64,000 nucleotides of DNA from Streptantibioticus rubrisoli (GCF_024436055.1 NZ_JANFNH010000039.1:1-64000); one strand, 5' to 3'. Shown: positions 16,335-25,473, counted from the first letter of the stretch. Made by a program: numbers and translations. The notes: generated by a model from the letters alone, not told the origin.

Positions 16335-17315
16335 ATGAGTGAACCCCCTGGTGCCACCGTCACCCTCGCCGATGCGCCGACCACCGACGAACCGTCAAAG
16401 GCCCTGACTGCCCAGCGCGTTCTGCCGCTGCGGCGGCCCGGACGCTGGATCGCCACCGCGGTCGTGCTGGTCCTCGTCGCCCAGTTCGTGCACGGACTGG
16501 TCACCAACCCCTTCTACCAGTGGGACCGCTGGAGCTACTGGTTCCTGCGCCCCACCATCCTCGACGGCCTGCTGATCACCCTCCAAGTCACCGCCTACAG
16601 CGCGGTGCTGGGCCTTGTCGGCGGCATCCTGCTCGCACTGGCCCGGCTGTCGAAGAGCCCTGTGTTGCGCGCGGTCAGCTGGACCTACGTGTGGGCGCTG
16701 CGTTCCGTCCCGCTCATCGTGGTGCTGATCTTCCTCTACAACTTCAGCGCCCTGTACAAGACGTTGAGCGTCGGCATCCCCTTCGGACCGGCCCTCTTCT
16801 CCTTCGACGAGTCGAGACTCGCCACCGACATGGTCGTCGCGGTCGTCGGCCTCAGCCTCAACGAGGCGGCCTACGCGGCCGAGGTGGTCCGCGGCGGGAT
16901 CCTCTCCGTCGACCAGGGCCAGCACGAGGCGGCCGCGGCGCTCGGCCTGCCGAAGGGCTACCAGTTCCGCAGGATCGTGTTCCCGCAGGCGCTGCGCTCG
17001 ATCATCCCGAACTACGTCAACCAGCTCATCGGCCTGATCAAGGGCACCTCGCTGGTCTTCTACGTCTCCCTGCTCGACCTGTTCGGCTCCGCTCAGACCA
17101 TGGGCTCCACCTACCCCGGCGACATCGTGCCGCTGCTGCTGGTCGTCACCGTCTGGTACCTGATCCTGACCAGCGTCGTCTCCGTCGTCCAGTTCTACGT
17201 CGAGCGGTACTACGCCCGCGGTGCCACCCGCAGCCTGCCGCCGACGCCGCTGCAGAAGCTCCGCACCGGTCTGACAGACCTGCGGGCCCGTATCCGCCGG
17301 GAGGCCGCCGTATGA
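16335..17315 (+). CDS. Amino-acid ABC transporter permease
   Basis: A 326-residue integral membrane permease of the polar-amino-acid (HisMQ/GlnP) type. After an N-terminal cytoplasmic extension, the first membrane segment is near residues 38-55 (WIATAVVLVLVAQFV); the domain then has the family entry ILDGLLITLQVTAYSAVLGL, the RSVPLIVVLIFLYN segment and the coupling EAA loop (EAAAALGLPKGYQFRRIVFPQALR) near residue 200. ATG at 16335 is preceded by GGAGCC. TGA overlaps the ATPase start by ATGA. Gene order and the SAM riboswitch suggest import of cystine, methionine or an S-substituted cysteine. A single permease gene implies a homodimer. Confidence 0.9.
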   Translation: MSEPPGATVTLADAPTTDEPSKALTAQRVLPLRRPGRWIATAVVLVLVAQFVHGLVTNPFYQWDRWSYWFLRPTILDGLLITLQVTAYSAVLGLVGGILLALARLSKSPVLRAVSWTYVWALRSVPLIVVLIFLYNFSALYKTLSVGIPFGPALFSFDESRLATDMVVAVVGLSLNEAAYAAEVVRGGILSVDQGQHEAAAALGLPKGYQFRRIVFPQALRSIIPNYVNQLIGLIKGTSLVFYVSLLDLFGSAQTMGSTYPGDIVPLLLVVTVWYLILTSVVSVVQFYVERYYARGATRSLPPTPLQKLRTGLTDLRARIRREAAV

Positions 17316-18109
17316 CCGCCGACACGCTCGAAGCCCTGGCGGACGCCGAGGCCGCCACCGTCGAGGTCCACGACGTGCACAAGTGGTACGGCACCCACCG
17401 GGTGCTGAACGGCGTCGACCTGACGGTCCGGCCCGGCGAGGTCACCGTGATCCTGGGCCCGTCCGGTTCCGGCAAGTCCACGCTGCTGCGGGTCATCAAC
17501 CACCTGGAGAAGCCCGAGATCGGCTACGTCAGCATCAACGGCGAGCTGATCGGCGTGAAGCGGCACGGCGAGCGGCTCAAGGAGCTCAGCGAGCGGGCCA
17601 TCCTCACCCAGCGCGGCCAGATCGGGTTCGTCTTCCAGAACTTCAACCTCTTCCCGCACCTGACCGTGCTGGACAACGTCGCCGCCGCGCCCGTCGCCAC
17701 CGGGAAGCTCGAAAAGCCCGAGGCCCAGAAACTCGCCCGCGAACTCCTCGACCGGGTCGGCCTCGCCGACAAGACCGGCGCCTACCCGCGCCAGCTCTCC
17801 GGCGGCCAGCAGCAGCGCGTCGCCATCGCCCGCGCCCTCGCCCTGCGCCCCGGCGTCATCCTCTTCGACGAGCCCACCTCCGCCCTCGACCCCGAGCTCG
17901 TCGGCGAAGTCCTCTCCGTCATCAAGGACTTGGCGACCAGCGGCACCACCCTCGTCATCGTCACCCACGAGATCGGCTTCGCCCGCGAGATCGCCGACCG
18001 GGTCGTCTTCATCGACGGCGGAAAGATCATCGAGCAGGGCCCGCCCTCCGAGGTCCTCGACACACCGCGGCACGAGCGGACCCGGGACTTCCTCAGCAAG
18101 GTCCTCTGA
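17312..18109 (+). CDS. Amino-acid ABC transporter ATP-binding protein
   Basis: A 265-residue ATPase with all motifs intact: Walker A GPSGSGKST near residue 50, Q-loop VFQNFNLFPH, signature LSGGQQQR, Walker B VILFDEPTSALD and the H-loop VTHE. The insertion LKELSERAILTQRGQIG before the Q-loop is typical of polar-amino-acid importers. ATG at 17312 overlaps the permease stop, so the two are translated together. It powers uptake by the permease and the binding lipoprotein downstream. Confidence 0.92.
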   Translation: MTADTLEALADAEAATVEVHDVHKWYGTHRVLNGVDLTVRPGEVTVILGPSGSGKSTLLRVINHLEKPEIGYVSINGELIGVKRHGERLKELSERAILTQRGQIGFVFQNFNLFPHLTVLDNVAAAPVATGKLEKPEAQKLARELLDRVGLADKTGAYPRQLSGGQQQRVAIARALALRPGVILFDEPTSALDPELVGEVLSVIKDLATSGTTLVIVTHEIGFAREIADRVVFIDGGKIIEQGPPSEVLDTPRHERTRDFLSKVL

Positions 18110-18171
18110 CCTCCGCACCCCCAGACCTCCCCCCACGCCACCCTCATCACCTCCAGCGACAAGGAACGGCC

Positions 18172-19197
18172 ATGCACATCCACTTCACCCGACGCAGCCT
18201 GATACGCGGCATCACCGCGGCGACCGCCGTCGCCTCCCTGGCCACCGGGCTCGCCGCCTGCGGTGGCAACAGCGACGCGGCCACCACCACCGACAGCGCC
18301 AAGTCCGGCGAGGTCGTCATCGGTCAGGTCTCCAACGGCGCCGCCACCCAGACCACCATCAAGGTCTCCGAAGTCAAGTCCATCAGCGCCGAACTGCCCG
18401 CCGCCGTCAAGAAGAGCGGCAAGCTGGAGATCGGCATCGGTGCCCTTCCCGCCGGGTTGCCGCCGCTGGCGTACGTCGGCAGCGACCAGAAGACCCTCAC
18501 CGGCTCCGAGCCCGACCTCGGCCGCCTGGTCGCCACGGTGTTCGGCCTCAAGCCCGAGGTGGAGAACTCCACCTGGGAGAACCTCTTCGTCGGCATCGAC
18601 AGCGGCAAGGTCGACGTGGCGTTCTCCAACGTCACCGACACCGAGGAGCGCAAGAAGAAGTACGAGTTCGCCTCCTACCGGCAGGACAACCTCGCCTTCA
18701 TCGTCCCGAAGAAGAGCACCTGGAACTTCGACGGCAACTACGAGAACCTCGCAGGCAAGACGATCGCCGTCGGCTCCGGTACCAACCAGGAACGGATCCT
18801 CCTGGAGTGGAAGGACAAGCTGGCCAAGGAAGGCAAGAAGCTCACCGTCAAGTACTTCCAGGACAGCTCCAGCACCTACCTCGCACTGAACAGCGGCAAG
18901 GTCGACGCCTCCTTCGGACCCAACCCCGGCTTCGCCTACCACAACCGTCAGGTGGCCAACACGCCCAACGCCACCCGAACCGCGGGCACCTACTCCGGCG
19001 CGGGCGCGAGCCTGCAGGGCCTGATCGCGGCAACGGCGAAGAAGGACAGCGGCCTGGCCAAGCCGCTCGCCGACGCGATCAACTACCTGATCAAGAACGG
19101 TCAGTACGCCGAGTGGCTCAAGGCGTACAACCTCTCCAACGAGGCCGTCGCCAAGTCCGAGGTCAACCCGCCCGGACTGCCGCTCGACAACTCCTGA
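18172..19197 (+). CDS. Amino-acid-binding lipoprotein of the ABC importer
   Basis: A 341-residue extracellular solute-binding protein. The signal peptide has RRSLIRG (a twin-arginine-like pair) and a lipobox LAAC with lipidated Cys30, then a Ser/Thr-rich linker. The binding domain (family 3 type) runs from about residue 75, with SGKLEIGIGALPAG, GSEPDLGRLVATVFG, NLFVGIDSGKVDVAFSNVTD and the hinge strand KTIAVGSGTNQE. A good AAGGA lies before the ATG at 18172. It delivers the substrate to the permease; ligand class is inferred to be a sulfur amino acid from the riboswitch and from the oxidative enzymes downstream. Confidence 0.9.
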   Translation: MHIHFTRRSLIRGITAATAVASLATGLAACGGNSDAATTTDSAKSGEVVIGQVSNGAATQTTIKVSEVKSISAELPAAVKKSGKLEIGIGALPAGLPPLAYVGSDQKTLTGSEPDLGRLVATVFGLKPEVENSTWENLFVGIDSGKVDVAFSNVTDTEERKKKYEFASYRQDNLAFIVPKKSTWNFDGNYENLAGKTIAVGSGTNQERILLEWKDKLAKEGKKLTVKYFQDSSSTYLALNSGKVDASFGPNPGFAYHNRQVANTPNATRTAGTYSGAGASLQGLIAATAKKDSGLAKPLADAINYLIKNGQYAEWLKAYNLSNEAVAKSEVNPPGLPLDNS

Positions 19198-19209
19198 CCA
19201 CCGGGCGCC

Positions 19210-19243
19210 GGGGATTCCGCCACCGCCCCACGGTGGAGTCCCC
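19210..19243 (+). terminator. Imperfect hairpin between lipoprotein and acetyltransferase genes
   Basis: GGGGATTCCGCCACCG (19210-19225) can pair with CGGTGGAGTCCCC (19231-19243), leaving one bulge. It may partially terminate or stabilise the transporter mRNA, so that the binding protein is made in excess. Confidence 0.4.
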
Positions 19244-19286
19244 GCCCGCCGGACATCCCGAGCCGCACACCGGAGACCGCCACACC

Positions 19287-20012
19287 ATGTCCGTCACCAC
19301 CCTCGACGCCAGCTCCTCGCACATCCTGGACAACCCCGCCTGGGCCGCGCTCACCGGCCCCCACGCCCACTTCGCCGAACGCGTCGGCCACGCCGTCCGC
19401 TACCAGCAGGACGTGGCACCCTTCCACGCCCTCTCCGACGAGGACGACCCGCGCGCCTGGGTCGACCTCGCCGTACTCGTCGGCCCCGGCGGCACCGCCG
19501 CGGTGCGGGGCGTGACCGAGGCGGCGGAGGGCTGGGAGGTCGTGCGCACGATGCACGGCGTCCAGCTCGTGGACACCGTCCTGCGCGCGGAGCCCGATCC
19601 CGAGGCCGTACGGCTCGGGACCGACGACGTGCCCGAGATCCTGGACCTGGTCGCCCGCACCGAGCCGGGCCCCTATCTGCCCCGCACCGTCGAACTGGGC
19701 ACCTACCTCGGCATCCGTCACCAGGGCCGGCTGATCGCCCTGGCCGGCGAGCGGCTGCACCCGCCCGGCTGGACGGAGATCAGTGCCGTGTGCACCGACC
19801 CCGCCCACCGCGGCCGGGGCCTGGCCACCCGGCTGGTCCGCGCGGTCGCCGCCGGGATCAAGGAGCGTGGCGAACGCCCCTTCCTGCACGCCGCGGCCAC
19901 CAACGCGAACGCGATCCGGCTGTACGAGTCGATCGGGTTCACGCTGCGCCGCCGTACCGTCTTCTCGCTCGTCCGGCACACCGGGGCCGCCGCGCTGGAA
20001 GAAACGGCATAG
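19287..20012 (+). CDS. GNAT-family N-acetyltransferase
   Basis: A 241-residue protein with a C-terminal GNAT domain: EISAVCTDPAHRGRGLATRLV near residue 165 contains the acetyl-CoA pyrophosphate loop (R-G-R-G-L-A), and NANAIRLYESIGFTLRRR is the usual end. The N-terminal half is a divergent second lobe (FR47-like arrangement). It lies between an amino-acid importer and a set of FMN monooxygenases, exactly where Bacillus subtilis has the N-acetyltransferase SnaA (YtmI) of S-alkylcysteine breakdown, so N-acetylation of an S-substituted cysteine is a reasonable inference. Substrate not proven. Confidence 0.8.
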   Translation: MSVTTLDASSSHILDNPAWAALTGPHAHFAERVGHAVRYQQDVAPFHALSDEDDPRAWVDLAVLVGPGGTAAVRGVTEAAEGWEVVRTMHGVQLVDTVLRAEPDPEAVRLGTDDVPEILDLVARTEPGPYLPRTVELGTYLGIRHQGRLIALAGERLHPPGWTEISAVCTDPAHRGRGLATRLVRAVAAGIKERGERPFLHAAATNANAIRLYESIGFTLRRRTVFSLVRHTGAAALEETA

Positions 20013-20022
20013 CAGTGCCGTT
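20003..20022 (+). terminator. Small hairpin after the acetyltransferase gene
   Basis: AACGGCA (20003-20009) and TGCCGTT (20016-20022) form a perfect 7-bp stem overlapping the stop codon. Followed by a T-containing stretch (GTCCTTGTCG). Weak terminator or processing site. Confidence 0.35.
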
Positions 20023-20071
20023 GTCCTTGTCGACGGTGAGTGCTTGCCCCACTCGGACGGAGGTGCGACAC

Positions 20072-20158
20072 GTGACACGTGTACTCCGTGCCGTGCGCCT
20101 CCACTCCCGGCCCCACATCGACCTGCAGCGCGTGGCCGGCTCCCTCTGTAGCTCCTGA
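20072..20158 (+). CDS. Sulfur-type leader peptide 2
   Basis: A 28-residue peptide starting GTG at 20072, with GGAGG 8 nt upstream. It ends RPHIDLQRVAGSLCSS, a near-perfect example of the putative leader peptides that precede sulfur-assimilation operons in Streptomyces. It lies 77 bp ahead of the first monooxygenase gene, so a separate, cysteine-sensitive control point probably exists between the transporter/GNAT block and the monooxygenase block. Too short for ordinary gene finding. Confidence 0.75.
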   Translation: MTRVLRAVRLHSRPHIDLQRVAGSLCSS

Positions 20159-20235
20159 CCCCGTTACCCCAGCCGCCGTGCGCCCCGACTCCCGCGGGCC
20201 GGCGATCTCGTACGGACCTCCAGGAAGGCACCCTC

Positions 20236-21453
20236 GTGTCGTCAACTCCCGCTTTTCCTCTGCACCTTGCCGTCGCCCTTGAGGGCACCGGCTGGCACCC
20301 CGCCTCCTGGCGCGAGCCGGTCGCCCGTCCCCGGGAGCTGTTCACCGCCGGCTACTGGGCCGATCTGGTCGCCGAGGCCGAGCGCGGCCTGCTCGACTTC
20401 GTCACCTTCGAGGACGGCCTGGGCCTGCAGTCCTCGCATTACGGCGAGTTGGACGGCCGCACCGACCAGGTCCGCGGCCGACTCGACGCCGTCCTGACCG
20501 CCTCCCGCGTCGCGCCGCTCACCCGGCACATCGGCCTGGTGCCGACCGTGATCGCCACCCACACGGAGCCGTTCCACATCTCCAAGGCGATCGCCACCCT
20601 CGACTACGTCAGCACCGGCCGGGCCGGCCTGCGCGTCCAGATCAGCGCCCGCCCGCACGAGGCCGACCACTTCGGCCGCCGCACCTTCCCGCCGATCAAC
20701 CTGGACGAACTGCGGACCCCGGCCGGACAGGAGCGTCTCACCGACCTGTTCGACGAGGCCGCCGACTACGTCGAGGTCGTGCGTCGGCTGTGGGACAGCT
20801 GGGAGGACGACGCCGAGATCCGGGACGTGGCCACCGGCCGCTTCGTCGACCGGGACAAGCTGCACTACATCGACTTCGAGGGCCGGTTCTTCAGCGTCAA
20901 GGGCCCGTCCATCACCCCGCGCCCGCCGCAGGGCCAGCCGCTGGTCACCGCCCTCGCCCACCAGACCATCCCGTACCGGCTCGTGGCCCGCCAGGCGGAC
21001 GTCGGCTACGTCACCCCGCACGACGCCGAGCAGGCCCGCGCGATCGTCGCCGAGATCCGTGCCGAACAGGTGACGGCCGGACGCACAGGCGAACTCCCGC
21101 ATGTCTTCGGCGACTTGGTGGTCTTCCTGGACGACGACCAGGCCGCTGCGGAGGACCGGCGCGCACGCCTCGACGCGCTCGCGGGAGAGCCGTACACCAG
21201 CGACGCCCGGATCTTCACCGGAACGCCCGCACAACTCGCCGACGTCCTCCAGGAGTTGGCGGCAGCGGGGCTGAGCGGCTTCCGGCTGCGGCCCGCCGTC
21301 GCCGGACACGACCTGCCGGCCATCACCCGGGGCCTCGTCCCCGAACTCCAGCGCCGGGGCGCCTTCCGCACCGCCTACGAAGCCGACACCCTCCGCGGCC
21401 TGCTGGGCCTGCCCCGCCCCGCCAACCGCTACGCCGCAGCCGCCATCGCCTGA
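20236..21453 (+). CDS. LLM-class FMN-dependent monooxygenase
   Basis: A 405-residue luciferase-fold enzyme. Visible family features are PRELFTAGYWADLVAEAERGLLDFVTFEDGLG near the start of the barrel, HIGLVPTVIATHTEPFHISKAIATLDY, STGRAGLRVQIS, then FEGRFFSVKGPSITPRPPQG and the C-terminal ELQRRGAFR. GTG at 20236, with AGGAAGG upstream. It oxidises organosulfur or amine substrates with FMNH2 supplied by a separate reductase. The first of four consecutive LLM genes; members of this subgroup (NtaA/SnaA/DszA-like) cleave C-S or C-N bonds next to an oxidised carbon. Confidence 0.85.
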   Translation: MSSTPAFPLHLAVALEGTGWHPASWREPVARPRELFTAGYWADLVAEAERGLLDFVTFEDGLGLQSSHYGELDGRTDQVRGRLDAVLTASRVAPLTRHIGLVPTVIATHTEPFHISKAIATLDYVSTGRAGLRVQISARPHEADHFGRRTFPPINLDELRTPAGQERLTDLFDEAADYVEVVRRLWDSWEDDAEIRDVATGRFVDRDKLHYIDFEGRFFSVKGPSITPRPPQGQPLVTALAHQTIPYRLVARQADVGYVTPHDAEQARAIVAEIRAEQVTAGRTGELPHVFGDLVVFLDDDQAAAEDRRARLDALAGEPYTSDARIFTGTPAQLADVLQELAAAGLSGFRLRPAVAGHDLPAITRGLVPELQRRGAFRTAYEADTLRGLLGLPRPANRYAAAAIA

Positions 21454-21473
21454 GCCGGAAGGACCGCACCGAC

Positions 21474-22886
21474 ATGAGCAAGCCGCTGAAGCAGATCCAT
21501 CTGGCCGCGCACTTCCCAGGCGTCAACAACACGACCGTGTGGAGCGACCCGAAGGCCGGCAGCCACATCGAGTTCAGCTCCTTCGTGCACTTCGCGCAGA
21601 CCGCCGAACGCGCCAAGTTCGACTTCCTGTTCCTCGCCGAGGGCCTGCGGCTGCGCGAACAGAACGGCAAGATCTACGACTTGGACGTGGTCGGCCGCCC
21701 CGACACCTTCACCGTCCTCGCCGCGCTCGCCGCCGTCACCGAGCACCTCGGTCTGACCGGCACCATCAACTCCACCTTCAACGAGCCGTATGAGGTGGCC
21801 CGCCAGTTCGCCAGCCTTGACCATCTCTCCGGCGGCCGCTCCGCCTGGAACGTGGTCACCTCCTGGGACGCCTTCACCGGCGAGAACTTCCGCCGCGGCG
21901 GCTTCCTGCCCCAGGAGGAGCGCTACTCCCGCGCCAAGGAGTTCCTGGCCACCGCGAACGAGCTCTTCGACTCCTGGCACGGCGACGAGATCCTCGCCGA
22001 CCCGGCCACGGGTGTCTTCCTGAAGGACGCGAAGGCCGGATCCTTCGTCCACAGCGGGCAGCACTTCGACATCCACGGCCAGTTCAACGTCCCGCGCTCA
22101 CCGCAGGGCCGCCCGGTTATCTTCCAGGCGGGTGACTCCGAGGAGGGCCGCGAGTTCGCCGCCTCCTCCGCCGACGCCATCTTCAGCCGCCACGCAACCC
22201 TGGAGGGCGGCCAGGCCTTCTACACGGACGTCAAGAACCGCCTCGCCAAGTACGGCCGCCGCCACGACGAACTGCTCATCCTGCCCGCCGCGAGCTTCAT
22301 CCTCGCCGACACCGACGAAGAGGCCGGGGAACTGGCCAAGGAGGTGCGCCGCCAGCAGGTGAGCGGGGCCACCGCGCTCAAGCACCTGGAGTTCGTCTGG
22401 AACCGGGACCTGTCCTCCTACGACCCCGAGGGCCCGCTGCCCGACATCGACCCGGACGTCAGCGCCGACCACATCTCCAAGGGCCGCGCCCAGGTCCGCA
22501 TGTACCGCGACCCGCTGGCCACCGCCCGCGAGTGGCGTGAGCTGGCCGCGGCCAACAACTGGTCGATCCGCGACCTGGTCATCGAGACGGGCAACCGCCA
22601 GAACTTCATCGGCTCCCCGGCGACCGTCGCCGGCACCATCAACGAGTACGTCCAGGCGGACGCGAGTGACGGCTTCATCCTCGTCCCGCACATCACCCCC
22701 AGCGGCTTGGACGACTTCGCCGACAAGGTCGTCCCGCTCCTGCAGGAACAGGGCGTCTTCCGCACCGACTACGAGGGCCCGACCCTCCGCCACCACCTCG
22801 GCCTCGCCCTCCCCCACTCTCGGCTTCGCTCGAGCGGGGGGACCCCGATGGACGATCTGCGGGGCGAGGAGCGGGTGGCGTCGTGA
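21474..22886 (+). CDS. NtaA/CmoJ-type FMN-dependent monooxygenase
   Basis: A 470-residue enzyme of the NtaA/DmoA subgroup, the usual length. Typical stretches are QIHLAAHFPGVNNTTVW, HFAQTAERAKFDFLFLAEGL, RPDTFTVLAALAAVTEHLGL, STFNEPYEVARQFASLDHLS, GRSAWNVVTSWD, FYTDVKNRLAKYGR and GSPATVAGTINEYVQADASDGFIL. In Bacillus the homologous CmoJ oxidises N-acetyl-S-alkylcysteine so that the C-S bond breaks. The reading frame extends about 30 codons past the usual end (after GLALP, low-complexity and charged), and its TGA overlaps the next GTG. Placed after the acetyltransferase and importer, it is the best candidate for the C-S cleaving step. Confidence 0.88.
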   Translation: MSKPLKQIHLAAHFPGVNNTTVWSDPKAGSHIEFSSFVHFAQTAERAKFDFLFLAEGLRLREQNGKIYDLDVVGRPDTFTVLAALAAVTEHLGLTGTINSTFNEPYEVARQFASLDHLSGGRSAWNVVTSWDAFTGENFRRGGFLPQEERYSRAKEFLATANELFDSWHGDEILADPATGVFLKDAKAGSFVHSGQHFDIHGQFNVPRSPQGRPVIFQAGDSEEGREFAASSADAIFSRHATLEGGQAFYTDVKNRLAKYGRRHDELLILPAASFILADTDEEAGELAKEVRRQQVSGATALKHLEFVWNRDLSSYDPEGPLPDIDPDVSADHISKGRAQVRMYRDPLATAREWRELAAANNWSIRDLVIETGNRQNFIGSPATVAGTINEYVQADASDGFILVPHITPSGLDDFADKVVPLLQEQGVFRTDYEGPTLRHHLGLALPHSRLRSSGGTPMDDLRGEERVAS

Positions 22887-23974
22887 AATTCCTCGCCATC
22901 ACACTCATCGTGCACCGTCCGGATCCCATCACCGGGGTACAGAAATCGACCCACGACCGCTTCCGCGAGGTCCTCGACAACGCGCTCCTCGCCGAGGAAT
23001 TGGGCTTCGACGGCTTCGGCGTGGGGGAGCGCCACGAGCGGCCGTTCATCTCCTCCTCACCGACCGTCGTACTCAGCCATGTGGCCGCCCTGACGAAGCG
23101 GATCCGCCTGTTCACGGCCGTCACGACGCTCAGCCTGCTGGACCCGGTCCGGGCATACGAGGACTACGCCACCCTCGACCACCTGTCCAACGGACGCCTC
23201 GACCTGATCATCGGCAAGGGCAACGGCGCCGCTCAGCGCGACCTGTTCCACGTCACGCCCGAGGACCAGTGGGACCGCAACGCCGAGAGTTACGAGGTCT
23301 TCCGGAAGATCTGGCGCCAGGACAAGGTCACCGCCCACACCCGCTTCCGTCCCCCGCTGACGGACGCCGAAGTGTGGCCGCGGCCGTATCAACGGCCGGT
23401 CCGGGTCTGGCACGGCAGCGCGACCAGCAAGGAGTCGGTCGACCTGGCCGCCCGCTACGGCGACCCGCTTTTCTCGGCGAACGTCACCAACCCCATCGAG
23501 CCGTACGCCGAGTTGATCCGCCACTACCGCGAGCGCTGGGAGCACTACGGCCACGACCCGGCGAAGATCGCCATCGGCGCGGGCACGGCGGGCGCCCACG
23601 TCGCGCCCACCTCCCAGGAGGCGCTGGCCGCGTACCGGCCGATCTTCGAGGCCAATCTGGCGTTCTCCAAGAAGGCCGGTCTCCCGATCGTCTTCGAGAC
23701 CCTGGAGGACTTCGTCGAACGCAGCTCGGCCCTGATCGGCAGCCCGCAACAGGTCATCGACAAGGTGCACCGCTATCACGAACAGTTCGGGCACACCGTG
23801 CTCCATTTGCCCGCCGAGGCGAGCGGGCTGACGGAGTCCCAGCACCGCGCCTCCCTCGAGCTGTTCCAGTCCAAGGTCGCCCCCGTGCTGCGCCGCGAGA
23901 TCCCGGACCCGCCGTTCGTGTGGGGACCCGTGCTTCCGGCCCCACCGCTCACCCAGGAGTCCGTCCATGTCTGA
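22883..23974 (+). CDS. LLM-class flavin-dependent oxidoreductase
   Basis: A 363-residue luciferase-like protein. Motifs are LLAEELGFDGFGVGERHERPF, VVLSHVAALTKRIRLFTAVTTL, DYATLDHLSNGRLDLIIGKGNG and GSPQQVIDKVHRYHEQFGHTVLH. GTG at 22883 overlaps the previous stop (GTGA), and its own 3' end overlaps the next gene by 8 bp, so it is translated in a chain with its neighbours. Likely also an FMNH2-dependent monooxygenase acting on sulfur compounds, perhaps with a different chain length or oxidation state from the enzyme upstream. Confidence 0.85.
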   Translation: MKFLAITLIVHRPDPITGVQKSTHDRFREVLDNALLAEELGFDGFGVGERHERPFISSSPTVVLSHVAALTKRIRLFTAVTTLSLLDPVRAYEDYATLDHLSNGRLDLIIGKGNGAAQRDLFHVTPEDQWDRNAESYEVFRKIWRQDKVTAHTRFRPPLTDAEVWPRPYQRPVRVWHGSATSKESVDLAARYGDPLFSANVTNPIEPYAELIRHYRERWEHYGHDPAKIAIGAGTAGAHVAPTSQEALAAYRPIFEANLAFSKKAGLPIVFETLEDFVERSSALIGSPQQVIDKVHRYHEQFGHTVLHLPAEASGLTESQHRASLELFQSKVAPVLRREIPDPPFVWGPVLPAPPLTQESVHV

Positions 23975-25115
23975 TATTGCCCTCGGTGTTCTCGACCTGG
24001 TGCCGATCCCCTCCGGCTCGACAGCAGCCGATGCCCTACGCAACTCCATCGACCTCGCACAGCAGGTCGAGCGCTTCGGATACGCCCGCTACTGGTTCGC
24101 CGAGCACCACCTCAATCCGGGCGTGGCCGGCACGTCCCCCGCGGTCGTCCTGGCCCTGACCGCATCCGCCACCTCCACCATCCGGCTCGGTTCCGGGGCC
24201 GTGCAGCTCGGGCACCGCACGGCGCTGTCCACCGTGGAGGAGTTCGGCCTGCTCGACGCGCTGCACCCGGGCCGCTTCGACCTGGGCCTGGGCCGCTCGG
24301 GCGGCCGCCCGCCGGGACAGCCGGCCGCACCGTTGCCGACGGCGACCCCGGTCGTCGACGGCCGCACCCCGAACGGCCTGTTGATCCCGCCCCGCTTCTC
24401 CTTCGAGCATCTGCTCGGGTCACCCCGCGTCGCGCTGCAGCGCAGGCTGCTTCTGCTACCGGGCGCCGAGTCACAGGACTACGCGGAGCAGATCGACGAC
24501 ATCCTCGCCCTGCTCGCCGGCACCTACCGCTCCCCGGAGGGCGTCGAGGCGCACGTCGTGCCGGGGGAGGGCGCCGATGTGGAGGTGTGGATCCTGGGCA
24601 GCAGCGGTGGTCAGAGTGCCGCTGTCGCGGGCCGCAACGGTCTGCGGTTCGCGGCGAACTACCACGTCAGCCCGGCCACGGTCCTGGAGGCGGTGGACGG
24701 TTACCGGTCCTTCTTCCAGCCTTCCGAGTTCCTCGACAAGCCGTACGTCAGCGTCTCGGCGGACGTCGTCGTCGCCGAGAACGACGCCACCGCCCGCGAC
24801 CTCGCCACCGGCTACGGCCTATGGGTTCGCAGCATCCGCACCGCCGAGGGCGCCATCGAGTACCCGACGCCGGAGGAGGCGCGCGCCCACCCATGGACCG
24901 ACGAGGACCGGGCCCTCGTCCAGGACCGCCTCGACACCCAGTTCGTCGGCTCACCGGGCCGGGTGGCCGACCAGTTGGAACAACTCCAGGAGGCCACGGG
25001 CGCGGACGAGTTGCTCATCACGACGATCACCCACGACCACGCGGACCGGGTCCGTTCCTACGAACTGCTCGCGGAGGAATGGCGCCGACGGGGACACTCC
25101 TTCCAGCCGAGCTGA
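23967..25115 (+). CDS. MsnO8-like LLM-class oxidoreductase
   Basis: A 382-residue protein of the same subgroup as that at 4186: LAQQVERFGYARYWFAEHHLNPG, STIRLGSGAVQLGHRTALSTVEEFG, PGRFDLGLGRSGG, and C-terminal GADELLITTITHDHADRVRSYELLA. ATG at 23967, overlapping the preceding gene. Last gene of the operon; a truncated kinase gene on the other strand follows about 155 bp downstream. The insertion at residues 115-170 (GGRPPGQPAAPLP..., FSFEHLLGSPRV) is longer than in the paralog at 4186. Confidence 0.85.
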   Translation: MSDIALGVLDLVPIPSGSTAADALRNSIDLAQQVERFGYARYWFAEHHLNPGVAGTSPAVVLALTASATSTIRLGSGAVQLGHRTALSTVEEFGLLDALHPGRFDLGLGRSGGRPPGQPAAPLPTATPVVDGRTPNGLLIPPRFSFEHLLGSPRVALQRRLLLLPGAESQDYAEQIDDILALLAGTYRSPEGVEAHVVPGEGADVEVWILGSSGGQSAAVAGRNGLRFAANYHVSPATVLEAVDGYRSFFQPSEFLDKPYVSVSADVVVAENDATARDLATGYGLWVRSIRTAEGAIEYPTPEEARAHPWTDEDRALVQDRLDTQFVGSPGRVADQLEQLQEATGADELLITTITHDHADRVRSYELLAEEWRRRGHSFQPS

Positions 25116-25269
25116 TGCTCGGGAGTACCCCACCGACCGGCTGCACGCGACGCTTCGGCGCGGCCCGCCTCGTCACCGCGCCGACAGTGGAAGACCTTTT
25201 TGCGTGAAGACCACCACGGGAAGACAACCATGCTGATACGACCTCGTGTTCGTCCTTCGCTGAGGCTCT

Positions 25270-25473
25270 CCGCTCGCGGCCCAGATGTTCCTCGGCCAGG
25301 GCGTATCCGACGACGTAACCGGCCGGTCCGACGGGGTGCTGTGCCAGCCCGGAACGGACGATCGCCTGCTCGATGGTGTCGACCCGCAGATGCACCGCAC
25401 CGATCCGGGCCGCCAGGAGACGGGCGAGCGTCGTCTTGCCGGTGCCGGGCAGGCCACCCATGACGATGAGCAC
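25270..25473 (-). pseudogene. Truncated P-loop kinase/ATPase gene
   Basis: The frame begins MLIVMGGLPGTGKTTLA with an intact Walker A, continues AVHLRVDTIEQAIVRSGL and VGYALAEEHLG, typical of small AAA/zeta-like kinases of Streptomyces, and then loses similarity at about 25270. About 100-120 residues of the usual 170-190 are missing, including the substrate-binding and second nucleotide-contact regions. The open frame runs on to 25027 through antisense of the LLM gene, which is not meaningful. Confidence 0.65.

Noticed and set aside
16520-18109. Plus-strand frame joining the permease region to the ATPase
   Set aside because: Its first 260 codons are an arginine-rich shadow of the permease gene; the true ATPase starts at 17312.
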